Below are positions 26,056 through 35,476 of a stretch of DNA of 64,000 bases, in pieces. Every line of letters begins with the position of its first letter. Positions within the stretch are counted from its first letter, which is position 1. Location of the stretch: assembly GCF_946887195.1 (NCBI RefSeq), contig NZ_CAMPKE010000014.1, forward strand, positions 35,564-99,563. The letters run 5' to 3'. Below the pieces are notes generated by a model that was given only the letters and a program-made list of their open reading frames with translations, was not told the DNA's origin and ran no database searches. The position numbers were made by a program, and so were the translations under genes. Origin of the DNA: an uncultured Halomonas sp. (lineage in GTDB: Bacteria > Pseudomonadota > Gammaproteobacteria > Pseudomonadales > Halomonadaceae).

Positions 26056-27816
26056 TTACATTTCGACCAGCGGCCCCGGGCTCTTCAAGTAACGGCTCTT
26101 GATCGCATCGGCGGCCCAGTAAGTCAGCGCACCGACCGTGCCGGTCGGGTTATAACCGGCGTTCTGCGGAAACACGCAGGCTCCCATCACGAACAGATTG
26201 GGCACGTCCCACGACTGCAGGTAACGATTGACCACACTGGTGCGTGGATCGGTACCCATGATCGCGCCGCCGGTATTGTGCGTGGTCTGGTAGGGTACGA
26301 TCTGATAATGCTGGGACAGCCGGTTGGCATGGTAGCCGCGCGGCTCCATGGCCTCGGCGATATCCACCGCGCGGTCGGTGAGAAACTCGGACATGCGCCG
26401 GTCGTTGTCGTGAAAATCGAACGTCTGGCGCAGCAGGGGATTGCCGTAGGCGTCGCGATAGGTCGGGTCTAGGTCCAGATAGGCGTCGCGATAGGCCAGC
26501 GAGCTGCCGTGGCAACTGATCCCGGTACTGCGCAGATAGTTATCCGCCACGGCTTTTTTCCAGCCCGAGCCCCATTTCGGCGCGTCCTCGGGAAGAATCA
26601 TCTGCCCGATCGGTCGCCCACCCGTGGTCCAGCCGGCAATATAGCCGCCGCCGATAAAGCCATGCTGGGTATGGTCGAAATTGTTGCTATTGAAGTCATC
26701 GATGGCCTGGCCCAGCGCTCCAGCGCCCATGAAGGGATTGAGATTCTCCTGGGTAAACACATCCACCGACGAGACGGTCTGATACGCGTAGTTCTTGCCG
26801 ACCACGCCGGTCTGCGTTTCGGGATCGTAGGGCTTGCCGATGCCTGAAAGCAGCAGCAGATGAACGTTGCGCGTCGCGAAGGCGCACAGGATGATCAGAT
26901 TGCCGGGCTGCTCGAACTCCCGGCCCTGGGCATCCACGTAGGTGACGCTGACCGCGCGCGTGCCCGAGCTGTCCAGGTTGACGCGATTGACGTTGCAGTG
27001 GGTTTGATAGGAGAAGTTCGCCTTCTCCAGCAGCACGGGAAGAATGGTGGTCTGCGGCGAGGCTTTCGAATAATTGCCGCAGCCGAACCATTCGCAGTAG
27101 CCGCAATAGGTGCACTCCCCCATCTGTATGCCATACGCGTTCCTGTAGGGCTTGGAGGTGTTGGATGCGGGCGCGGGGAAGGGATGATAGCCGGCCTTCT
27201 TTGCCGCGGTGTCGAACAGCTCGCATGCGTAGCTGCGCTTGAGCGGGGGCAGGGGATAGGGCTCGGTGCGTGGGCCTTCGAAGGGATTGCCCTCGGCCCT
27301 GATCTCGCCATCGAGATTGCCCGCCACACCCGAAGTGCCGCAGACGTACTCGAAGAAGCTGTAATAGGGCTCCAGCTCTTCATAGGTCACGCCCCAGTCC
27401 TGGATGGTCATGTCGGGCGGGATGAAATCCTCGCCATACTGCTCGATGGTGCGGCTGCGGATCTCGAAATCGTACGGCTGGAAGCGCCAGTGCTGGCCGT
27501 TCCAGTGCACGCCGGCGCCGCCGACACCGACGCCGGGATTGAACGAACCCAAGTGCCGCATCGGCAGTGCCAACTCGCCCGGCTTGTGGCGAAACGTCTG
27601 CGTGGTGCGCGCCGGTTCCTCGAATATCTCGTTGCGAATGGCGTAGCGCAACTCATCCTGAATCTGGTTGGTGGCGAAGTCGTCCTGAGTGGTGCGAAAG
27701 CCGCCACGCTCGATGGCGAGGACTTCCAGGCCCTCCTCGGTCAGCTCCTGGGCCAGTATGGAGGCCGTCCAACCGAAACCGACCAGCACCACGTCGACGG
27801 GATCGAGCTTGGTCAT
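26056..27816 (-). CDS. GMC-family FAD-dependent dehydrogenase, large subunit (gluconate 2-dehydrogenase-like)
   Basis: The 586-residue flavoprotein has an N-terminal FAD-binding loop (VVLVGFGWTAS), a GMC signature region (GVGVGGAGVHWNG) and the C-terminal catalytic block THNTGGAIMG...NPTGTVGALTYWAAD. A cysteine cluster CTYCGYCEWFGC near the middle resembles the 3Fe-4S ligands of FAD glucose and gluconate dehydrogenases. It oxidises a sugar, sugar acid or polyol in the periplasm after Tat export with the small subunit. The exact substrate cannot be told. The ATG at 27816 overlaps the small-subunit stop; a GTG at 27819 is equally well placed behind AAGGAG. Confidence 0.9.
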   Translation of the reverse strand: MTKLDPVDVVLVGFGWTASILAQELTEEGLEVLAIERGGFRTTQDDFATNQIQDELRYAIRNEIFEEPARTTQTFRHKPGELALPMRHLGSFNPGVGVGGAGVHWNGQHWRFQPYDFEIRSRTIEQYGEDFIPPDMTIQDWGVTYEELEPYYSFFEYVCGTSGVAGNLDGEIRAEGNPFEGPRTEPYPLPPLKRSYACELFDTAAKKAGYHPFPAPASNTSKPYRNAYGIQMGECTYCGYCEWFGCGNYSKASPQTTILPVLLEKANFSYQTHCNVNRVNLDSSGTRAVSVTYVDAQGREFEQPGNLIILCAFATRNVHLLLLSGIGKPYDPETQTGVVGKNYAYQTVSSVDVFTQENLNPFMGAGALGQAIDDFNSNNFDHTQHGFIGGGYIAGWTTGGRPIGQMILPEDAPKWGSGWKKAVADNYLRSTGISCHGSSLAYRDAYLDLDPTYRDAYGNPLLRQTFDFHDNDRRMSEFLTDRAVDIAEAMEPRGYHANRLSQHYQIVPYQTTHNTGGAIMGTDPRTSVVNRYLQSWDVPNLFVMGACVFPQNAGYNPTGTVGALTYWAADAIKSRYLKSPGPLVEM

Positions 27817-28541
27817 CACATGATCTCCTTCAGCGGGATGCCTTGACGCCCAAGGATGCCGACCGGCGGATAGGGAAACGACTTGCCGTAATCGGTGATG
27901 AAAGGGCTGTAGTTGTAACGGGCGCCGGGGAAGCCGGCGAGACGCCAGCCGGCGAAGTCACGATTGCCGCCATACATGGGATCGGCGAGGAATCCCTCGC
28001 GCGTGTTTTGCAGAAGAATCTCGAAGAACGATGCGGGATCGAAGACGTCGAGGGGGATGTCCCCGCGCTCCAGCGCTTCGAGCACGGCGTCCTTGTCGGC
28101 TGCGGCGAGATCGGCGAAGTCTCCTTGGTAGGTCTGCCGGCAATGATCGTTCACGTGAGGAATGCAGTGCCGATAAAGCTCTGCCGGCGTGAAGCGCATT
28201 TGATAACCCTGCGCCTCGCTGCCATCGCGCCAGGGACCATCCATGTACCAGCGCGCGGCGCGCCCGAAAGGCCCGCCGAGTTGATAATCGATGAAATCGG
28301 CGACACCCGAACGCAGTGCGCCCGGGCCCAGCTCGTCTTCGGGTATCAGCCGATCCACGGCGGCCTCGACGAAGCGGCGCTCATCGGCTGTCAGGTAGGG
28401 GCTGGTGGGTACGTAGAGATCGGTAGGGCCCTTGGGCGCGTGCCACTCGGTTGCGGCGAAGCCCTTCGGTTGGCGTACCGCCATCCATAGCGTACCCGCC
28501 GCTACGGTCCCTTTGAGAAAAGTCCGGCGATCGAGAGACAT
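27816..28541 (-). CDS. Gluconate 2-dehydrogenase subunit 3 family protein (Tat-exported small subunit)
   Basis: The 241-residue protein begins with a twin-arginine signal (DRRTFLKGTVAAG). It continues as the small helical subunit that escorts the FAD subunit across the membrane. Family features include LTADERRFVEAAVDRLIPED near residues 50-70 and a tyrosine/glycine-rich C-terminus. It is first in the operon and overlaps the GMC gene by one base. The 263-bp region upstream (28542-28804), shared with the divergent unknown gene, has only a short CAGGAT-N5-ATCCTG dyad near 28716 and no gene. Confidence 0.88.
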   Translation of the reverse strand: MSLDRRTFLKGTVAAGTLWMAVRQPKGFAATEWHAPKGPTDLYVPTSPYLTADERRFVEAAVDRLIPEDELGPGALRSGVADFIDYQLGGPFGRAARWYMDGPWRDGSEAQGYQMRFTPAELYRHCIPHVNDHCRQTYQGDFADLAAADKDAVLEALERGDIPLDVFDPASFFEILLQNTREGFLADPMYGGNRDFAGWRLAGFPGARYNYSPFITDYGKSFPYPPVGILGRQGIPLKEIM

Positions 28542-28804
28542 GGTGACTCCCTGTCATTATGTCGTTGCTTTGCTGCTTAGCTTGTTAACTATCTGTCCAG
28601 GTTCGTTGGCTACTCATTTAGTCCAGTCGCTACGCAGTGGATCGTCAAGCGGCATGCTCGTTTTTTTACAACCTCCGGCTCGCCGATCTTCCGGGCGCGG
28701 CCTAGGCTTGTTTTCAGGATAGGGAATCCTGGCGCGACCATGGATTGGGCTCGCGTCTTCATCAGGCGACATGAGCGTCGCTTGCCGTCACGGAAGGAAG
28801 GCCA

Positions 28805-29521
28805 ATGCTCGATTGGATTTCACAGCATCAGGCGGTGCTCGCCGTCATCATCAATCTCGGTACGCTAGCCGTCTGGCTGATTTACGCGCAGCTACTGTAT
28901 CTGGGCTTTCGCCGCCAACGCCGCCCACGCATCATCATCAATCGCGGCAGGAAAAAGGATGTCGATGCGCTATGCATCATCAGCAACATGAGCGCCGAGG
29001 CGATCTTCATCGAATACATCATCGCCGATTTGGAGACGACGCGCGGCACGATCAGCATGGATGTGACCGATCTCGATCAGCTATCGAACAAAGGAGATGA
29101 CGATACGGACAATTACGCCAAAAAGATGGGGCCGACGAGCGACTATACTCGGCAGGGCCCGCTGGAGTCGGGTGGCTACCTACATATCGGTACGTTCAGC
29201 GAAGTCATCCAGCGTCTGGCCATGGAGAGCGGCATCGAGATGCAGGGCCACCGCCCCAAGGGCGAACTGCGCTTTCGGAGCCTGACCATCCGCCTGATCG
29301 CCATTTATGGTCCGGAAGACAAGCCGATCGGCGCTGAGCGTGCCTTCAATCTCAATCTCGAAGAGGACGAGGAAAAATACACCCTGGTTCCGCTCGCCTG
29401 GGATACCCGGCGGCTAGCCTCGCCCTGGCAGCGTCGCCGGCTGCGCAAGTTGGTGTATGAGATGAATGAGGGTAATTACTCATCATCTTCGACGATTCGA
29501 CATGACGATAGTGAAGAGTGA
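28805..29521 (+). CDS. Unknown membrane-anchored protein, paralogue A
   Basis: The 238-residue protein is not recognised. It has one N-terminal transmembrane helix (about residues 10-33), then a strongly basic stretch LGFRRQRRPRIIINRGRKK. A soluble domain follows with CIISNMSAEAIFIEYIIADLE, RQGPLESGGYLHIG and LTIRLIAIYGPEDKPIGAER. A serine-rich tail ends it (NYSSSSTIRHDD). By charge the soluble part is probably cytoplasmic. GAAGGAAGG precedes the ATG. A clear paralogue lies at 30372, with a DUF2238-like gene on the other strand between them. No catalytic motif is evident; a sensor, scaffold or channel-associated role cannot be distinguished. Confidence 0.75.
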   Translation: MLDWISQHQAVLAVIINLGTLAVWLIYAQLLYLGFRRQRRPRIIINRGRKKDVDALCIISNMSAEAIFIEYIIADLETTRGTISMDVTDLDQLSNKGDDDTDNYAKKMGPTSDYTRQGPLESGGYLHIGTFSEVIQRLAMESGIEMQGHRPKGELRFRSLTIRLIAIYGPEDKPIGAERAFNLNLEEDEEKYTLVPLAWDTRRLASPWQRRRLRKLVYEMNEGNYSSSSTIRHDDSEE

Positions 29522-29537
29522 GTCAGGGTGGGGTGAT

Positions 29538-30095
29538 CTATCGATTAGCGTCGCCAACCCTTGGTTCACGGGGTTCCCACTTCAGAACCCAGGCCGCGAA
29601 AAGTCCGGCCAGCGCCGCGCCGATGGCATCTACCATCAGGTCTTCCACGGGATCCTTGAGCTGGATCAGTGTGTACTCGAACATCTCCCAGGCGGCGCCG
29701 GCCGCCAGGCCAAAGGTGGCGATGACGAGCCCGAAAAGCAGGCCTTTGTCCCTGAAATGCGTGAGCATGGAGTGATAGACCAGAAAGCCGAACCACAGGC
29801 TGATGGCGAAGCTGGTATAGGCATGAACCACTTCGTCGTAGCCGAACACCTCGCCATACAGACTCCATATCCAGCCGGCGCCATTGGCCAGCGCCGCCAG
29901 CACGAACAGTAGATCGAACAGGGAAGGCACCGTGTGTCGCAAGATCAGAAAAGCGATCGAACTGACAAGGAACGCCAGCGATAGCGACAACCCCAGCCAA
30001 TTGCCCAGCACGGCCAAGGCGATCACCGCTGCAAGCATGAGCACGACACCGACCCAACTGGCGATCGTATAACCTTTGGCATTGAGCGGAATCAT
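29538..30095 (-). CDS. DUF2238/YjdF-like inner-membrane protein
   Basis: The 185-residue protein has five or six hydrophobic helices and the family motifs YDEVVHAYTSF and AAGAAWEMFEY, followed by DLMVDAIGAALAG. These polar residues inside helices recall VanZ-like and DUF2238 proteins, whose function is unknown. I start at ATG 30095 with GGAGAAG upstream, because the open frame before it is charged and unconserved. It sits between two paralogous unknown genes on the opposite strand and converges on the first with 16 bases between stops. Confidence 0.75.
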   Translation of the reverse strand: MIPLNAKGYTIASWVGVVLMLAAVIALAVLGNWLGLSLSLAFLVSSIAFLILRHTVPSLFDLLFVLAALANGAGWIWSLYGEVFGYDEVVHAYTSFAISLWFGFLVYHSMLTHFRDKGLLFGLVIATFGLAAGAAWEMFEYTLIQLKDPVEDLMVDAIGAALAGLFAAWVLKWEPREPRVGDANR

Positions 30096-30371
30096 GTGGC
30101 GCTTCTCCAATGCTTTCTCCCTTTTTCGATTTTCAATGGTGCACTGCATTCTGGCAACGCCGATCGACCTACGCCAGCGCCGAGTGCTATCGCATCGAGC
30201 CGCCGGCTATCGGAGAGTGGCCGCCATTTGCCGTTCTTCGATTCGTTCGACGCTGCTTGCTTCATGATAATGCGCGATGGCATGGGCATGAGTAAGCTCC
30301 GCACCGCGCTTACCCATGACCATGGTCATGCGATGGGAGCGGCCCATGAATCGAAGAACAGCGAGGAAGCC

Positions 30372-31109
30372 ATGTTCGATTGGATATCGCAACACAAGGA
30401 AGTACTGAGCGTTCTGACCAGTATCGGCACGCTAATCATCTGGCTGGTCTATGCCCAGTTGCTGTACCTGGGTTTTCGCCGCCAACGCCGCCCGCGAATC
30501 ATCATCAATCGCGGTAAACGCAAGGATATCGATGCGCTCTGCATCATCAGCAACATGAGTGTCGAGTCGATTTTCATCGAATACATCATCGCCGAGTTGG
30601 AAACGTCGCACGGTACCGTCGTCATGGATGTGACCGATTACGAGCAGGCGTATGAAGAGGGCGACGAGAAAGGGGAGAATACCGAGGATCGGGAACCTCA
30701 ACGTATCATGCCTTATGGCCGGATCGAGGAAAACACCCGGCAAGGGCCTCTTGAATCGGGGGGATTTCTGCACATCGGTAGTTTCAGTGATGTCATCAAA
30801 CGCCTGGCCCGCGATGAAGGCATCGAAATGATCGGGGATCGACCCACGGGCGACCTCGAATTCCAGCGTCTGACCATTCGGCTAATCACGATCTACGGCC
30901 CGGAGGACATGCCGGTCGGTGCCGAACGAAGCTTCAACCTCGAAAGCAACGAGCATAGCTATGCATTGATACCCGCAAGCTGGGATACCAAGCGTCTGGC
31001 ATCGATGAACCAGCGCCGGCGACTGAGAAAGATGGTGCATCGCTTCAACGAGACCAACTTTTCATCGTCGTCATCGTTTCGGCGCATCGAACCCGATGAG
31101 CGAAAGTAG
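30372..31109 (+). CDS. Unknown membrane-anchored protein, paralogue B
   Basis: The 245-residue protein is homologous to the product at 28805 over its whole length. It has the same N-terminal MxDWISQH and transmembrane helix, the same YLGFRRQRRPRIIINRG segment, and the same RQGPLESGG and serine-rich end. The main difference is a longer acidic insert near residues 95-115 (EEGDEKGENTEDREPQR). GAGGAAG before the ATG at 30372 fixes the start; the open frame runs further upstream but without similarity to paralogue A. The duplication appears old, because the proteins have diverged outside the core blocks. Function is unknown. Confidence 0.75.
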   Translation: MFDWISQHKEVLSVLTSIGTLIIWLVYAQLLYLGFRRQRRPRIIINRGKRKDIDALCIISNMSVESIFIEYIIAELETSHGTVVMDVTDYEQAYEEGDEKGENTEDREPQRIMPYGRIEENTRQGPLESGGFLHIGSFSDVIKRLARDEGIEMIGDRPTGDLEFQRLTIRLITIYGPEDMPVGAERSFNLESNEHSYALIPASWDTKRLASMNQRRRLRKMVHRFNETNFSSSSSFRRIEPDERK

Positions 31110-31191
31110 CGCTCGTAGACCGGCTAACGCTAAACTGCCGGCACAAGCCGTTTGCGTGCTAAGATGCTGAGCTTTCCAATCTCTCGATCGG

Positions 31192-31950
31192 TTGCCAAGT
31201 GGTCGTTCCAGCGTGTCGATAGTTTCTGCAATAGCCTTTTTCGTGGTTGTCTTCATGACCTCGGCCCTGTCCGGCGTGTTCGGCATGGCGGGTGGGCTGG
31301 TACTGCTGTGGTTCTTGTTGCTGGTATTGCCGGCGACATCGGCGATGGTCGTACACGGGGTGATCCAGCTCTGCGCCAATGCTTCGCGGGCCTGGTTCTC
31401 GCGGCGCTACATCGCCTGGCGGATCGTTGCCATCATCGCCTCGGGTGGCATCCTCGCGGCGCTGGGCCTGGCGCTCGTCGACTATACGCCCAATATCGCC
31501 ATCGTGTCGCTGTTGATCGGGTCGATGCCGATCCTGTTATGGATTCCCAAACACTGGTTTCGCTTCGACGCCTCCCGGCCTGGCCATGCCTTCAGTTGCG
31601 GATTGATCGCGGGCGGGTTGACCATTGCGGCGGGCGTCTCGGGGCCGTCGATCGATCTATTCTTCATCCGCACCTCCATGGGCCGGCGCCAGATCGTGGC
31701 GACCAAGGCGGCGGTTCAAGTCATCTCGCACTCGACCAAGATCGTGTTCTATGTCAGCGCGGCCCTGGCGCTGAGTCCCTCGCAATGGAGTCTGATACTG
31801 CTGGGTATTCCGTTCGCGGTTCTCGGCACTCGCTCGGGTAATGCCCTGCTGCGGCGCTTGACCGATGCGCATTTTCGCTACTGGACGCGCTGGATCGTCA
31901 CCGTGATTGGCGGTTTCTATTTCGTGCAAGGCCTGGTATTGATTCTTTAA
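31192..31950 (+). CDS. TauE/SafE-family permease (sulfite/organosulfonate exporter type)
   Basis: The 252-residue protein has about eight hydrophobic helices in two repeats. It carries the family's GVFGMAGG near the N-terminus and the matching GLIAGGLTIAAGVSGPSID in the second half. Family members move sulfite, sulfoacetate or similar small anions across the inner membrane. The substrate here is unknown. The start is uncertain: TTG 31192 and GTG 31213 are in frame and neither has a clear ribosome binding site. The next gene follows after 28 bases on the same strand. Confidence 0.8.
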   Translation: MPSGRSSVSIVSAIAFFVVVFMTSALSGVFGMAGGLVLLWFLLLVLPATSAMVVHGVIQLCANASRAWFSRRYIAWRIVAIIASGGILAALGLALVDYTPNIAIVSLLIGSMPILLWIPKHWFRFDASRPGHAFSCGLIAGGLTIAAGVSGPSIDLFFIRTSMGRRQIVATKAAVQVISHSTKIVFYVSAALALSPSQWSLILLGIPFAVLGTRSGNALLRRLTDAHFRYWTRWIVTVIGGFYFVQGLVLIL

Positions 31951-31978
31951 TTGCCACGTTGAGGCGAGGAAGAGAACC

Positions 31979-32326
31979 ATGAAAAACATCGTCGCTTTTC
32001 TGGCGCTTGCCATCAGTTTTCCTGCGATGGCGCAGCAACTCGTTACGCCGAATTATATCGTCACCATCGAAAGGCATTGCGCCGAGGGCAATGTGACCTG
32101 CGACGATGTCGTCTACACCGGCGAGAGCAAGAGATCGGAAAACTCCATCACCTTGCAGGGAACGACCTGGCACACGCTATGTGCGGATGGCGTGACACCC
32201 TGTCGCTTTCTGGGTTACCGGTTCGAGAACGGCAACGTCACTTACACGGTGACGGAGGCCGGCAAGCTGGAGGTGGTAAGAAATGCGACGGAAGTCCTCA
32301 TCAGCGAAGACGGGCAGTGGCGCTAG
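31979..32326 (+). CDS. Small secreted protein of unknown function
   Basis: The 115-residue product has a Sec signal peptide (MKNIVAFLALAISFPAMA-QQ) and a mature part of about 97 residues. Four cysteines in the mature part (HCAEGNVTC and LCADGVTPC) probably form two disulfides in the periplasm. GAGGAAGAG precedes the ATG. It could be cotranscribed with the TauE-type permease 28 bases upstream. I do not recognise the family. Confidence 0.7.
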   Translation: MKNIVAFLALAISFPAMAQQLVTPNYIVTIERHCAEGNVTCDDVVYTGESKRSENSITLQGTTWHTLCADGVTPCRFLGYRFENGNVTYTVTEAGKLEVVRNATEVLISEDGQWR

Positions 32327-32361
32327 CCATCTCGCTATGCTGTTGGCCAGCGCGACCCGCG

Positions 32362-33692
<1,331 letters not shown>

Positions 33693-33710
33693 CTCGATGA
33701 TGTCTGCCTA

Positions 33711-33852
33711 AGAGGGTGTAGACAAAAGTCGCGAGCGACGGTTAGGCAAGGCGAAATCAGACGAAAAAGCGCAGTTTACATAAAGTAAATGAGCATTTTG
33801 AGGCGGATTTCAACACAGCATGGCTGAGCGCAGCAGTTTGTCTACATCCTCT
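33711..33852. repeat. 142-bp intergenic repeat with 16-bp inverted ends (MITE-like)
   Basis: AGAGGGTGTAGACAAA at 33711-33726 is matched inverted by TTTGTCTACATCCTCT at 33837-33852 (15 of 16). The interior has its own GTCGC-GA-GCGAC dyad and no coding capacity. Elements with such ends are, to my recollection, dispersed between genes in related marine gammaproteobacteria. Only one copy is in this window. The right end touches the mltF stop codon. It could also act as the terminator for both converging genes. Confidence 0.6.
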
Positions 33853-35308
33853 AGAGTACCGGCGGCACGATATCGAACAGATGACTATTGTCGATATCGT
33901 CCGGCGGGCGCTGATTGAGCAGGAAGAACTGCTGCTGGCTGCGCTTGACGTAGTTGAGAATCTCGTAATAGCGGCGAATGTTGCGTACGTAGATGACCGG
34001 CTCGCCACCGCGCGCATAGCCATGGCGTACCTTGGAGTACCATTCGCGCTTCTGTAGCAGGGGCAGCGCTTCGCGCACGGCCGGCCAGCTATAGGGATCG
34101 TCGCCGCGCATCTCGGCGATACGCTGGGCATCGAACAAGTGACCGAGGCCAACGTTGTAGGCCGCCAGCGCCATGTAGGTGCGATCCGGTTCGACGATCT
34201 CCTCCTGCAGGCGCTCCTTCACGCTACGCAGATAACGCGCGCCGCCGCGGATGCTCTGCTCGGGGTCGAGACGGTTCTCGACGCCGACCTCCTCGGCGGT
34301 CGGTAGCGTCAGCATCATCAGCCCGCGCACGCCGGTGGGCGAGGTGGCACGCGGTCGCCAGTGCGATTCCTGATAGCCCAGCGCGGCCAGCAATTTCCAA
34401 TCGAAGCCGCTCTTGCGGGCGGCCTCCTTGAAGGTATCTTCGAACTCGGGCAAGCGCTGGTGCACGTGGCGAATGAACAGCCGCGCACCGACGTATTCCA
34501 GATAGTCGTCGTGGCCGAAGTAGCGTTCGATCAGCGCATCGAGCGTGCCGTCGTCGCGCAGCCGGTTGAGAAAGCGGTTGACCTCACGCAGCAGGCCCAG
34601 GCCCTGCCCGGCGGGTAGCGCCCAAGCCAGGCTCAGCGGATCGCCGAGAATGAAGCCGTTTTCCACCCCGGGGAAGAACAGGCGGTTGAGCTTGAACTGA
34701 TGCTCGTAGATCACGGCGGCATCGAGCTCGCCGTCTTCGACCATCTGCAGCAGATCGGCGACTTCCAGGTCGGCGGATTCCATCCAGCCGAGTTCGGGCA
34801 TCTGCGATTGCAGTTCGCGCAGCACCAGGCTGGCACCCGAACCGCGAATCACGCCGATCGAGCGACCCTGCAGATCTTCGGGCTCGCGAATCGGCGGCAG
34901 TTCGCGGTTATACACCACCAGCGGTTGCAGGGTGAGAATCTCGCGGCTGAAATGAATGCCCGGCAGCGTTGGGTCGAGTGGCAGCGCGGCGGCGCCGAGA
35001 TCGGCCTCGCCGCTACGTACGGCGCTCAGCACATCGTCGATATTGCCATCGCTATTCAGCGCCAGGCTCACGCCCAGATGGTCGGCGAAGCGCTTGATCA
35101 GCTCGAACTCGAAGCCGGTCGGCCCCTGGCGGCCCTGATAGTAGGTGGTCGGCGTGTTGCGGGTGAATACCTGAATGAAATCGCGCGCGCGGATATCCTC
35201 GAGCAGCGGGTCATCCGGCGTCGTGGGCGGGGCGGGCACCAATGACAGGGCCAGGCCGATCAGCAGAATGACGAACCCGCGCGGGTGACGGGCGATAGCC
35301 TTGAGCAT
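33851..35308 (-). CDS. mltF: Membrane-bound lytic murein transglycosylase F
   Basis: The 485-residue protein has an N-terminal hydrophobic segment ([15 protein letters not shown]). It is followed by a periplasmic solute-binding-like domain (residues about 40-270) and a C-terminal SLT lytic transglycosylase domain with the catalytic glutamate in [11 protein letters not shown]. It cleaves peptidoglycan with anhydro-muramic acid formation. The usual MltF is a lipoprotein, but I see no lipobox cysteine here, so anchoring may be by an uncleaved helix. Its TAG stop lies at the edge of the palindromic repeat, which may have replaced the original 3' end. It is divergent from purL. Confidence 0.92.
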   Translation of the reverse strand: MLKAIARHPRGFVILLIGLALSLVPAPPTTPDDPLLEDIRARDFIQVFTRNTPTTYYQGRQGPTGFEFELIKRFADHLGVSLALNSDGNIDDVLSAVRSGEADLGAAALPLDPTLPGIHFSREILTLQPLVVYNRELPPIREPEDLQGRSIGVIRGSGASLVLRELQSQMPELGWMESADLEVADLLQMVEDGELDAAVIYEHQFKLNRLFFPGVENGFILGDPLSLAWALPAGQGLGLLREVNRFLNRLRDDGTLDALIERYFGHDDYLEYVGARLFIRHVHQRLPEFEDTFKEAARKSGFDWKLLAALGYQESHWRPRATSPTGVRGLMMLTLPTAEEVGVENRLDPEQSIRGGARYLRSVKERLQEEIVEPDRTYMALAAYNVGLGHLFDAQRIAEMRGDDPYSWPAVREALPLLQKREWYSKVRHGYARGGEPVIYVRNIRRYYEILNYVKRSQQQFFLLNQRPPDDIDNSHLFDIVPPVL

Positions 35309-35476
35309 GCGTTGCGGTCGGTAACGATGGACGCCTCACCATACCGGGCACCTCGAAAACTGTCACCTTGGGGCATTCCACGGATTTCTCGCTGGCGCGG
35401 CTTTCCAGTATCATATGCGCTCGATGTCGCCACCCGCGGCTCTTACTTTCGGCTTTCTTCAGAGGCTTCTTCCGAC

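Noticed and set aside
30096..30371. 92-residue N-terminal extension of paralogue B
   Set aside because: Paralogue A has no such part, and GAGGAAG marks ATG 30372.
35285..35476. 64-residue N-terminal extension of PurL
   Set aside because: It overlaps mltF in antisense and does not match Pur[11 protein letters not shown] aligns with the known start.
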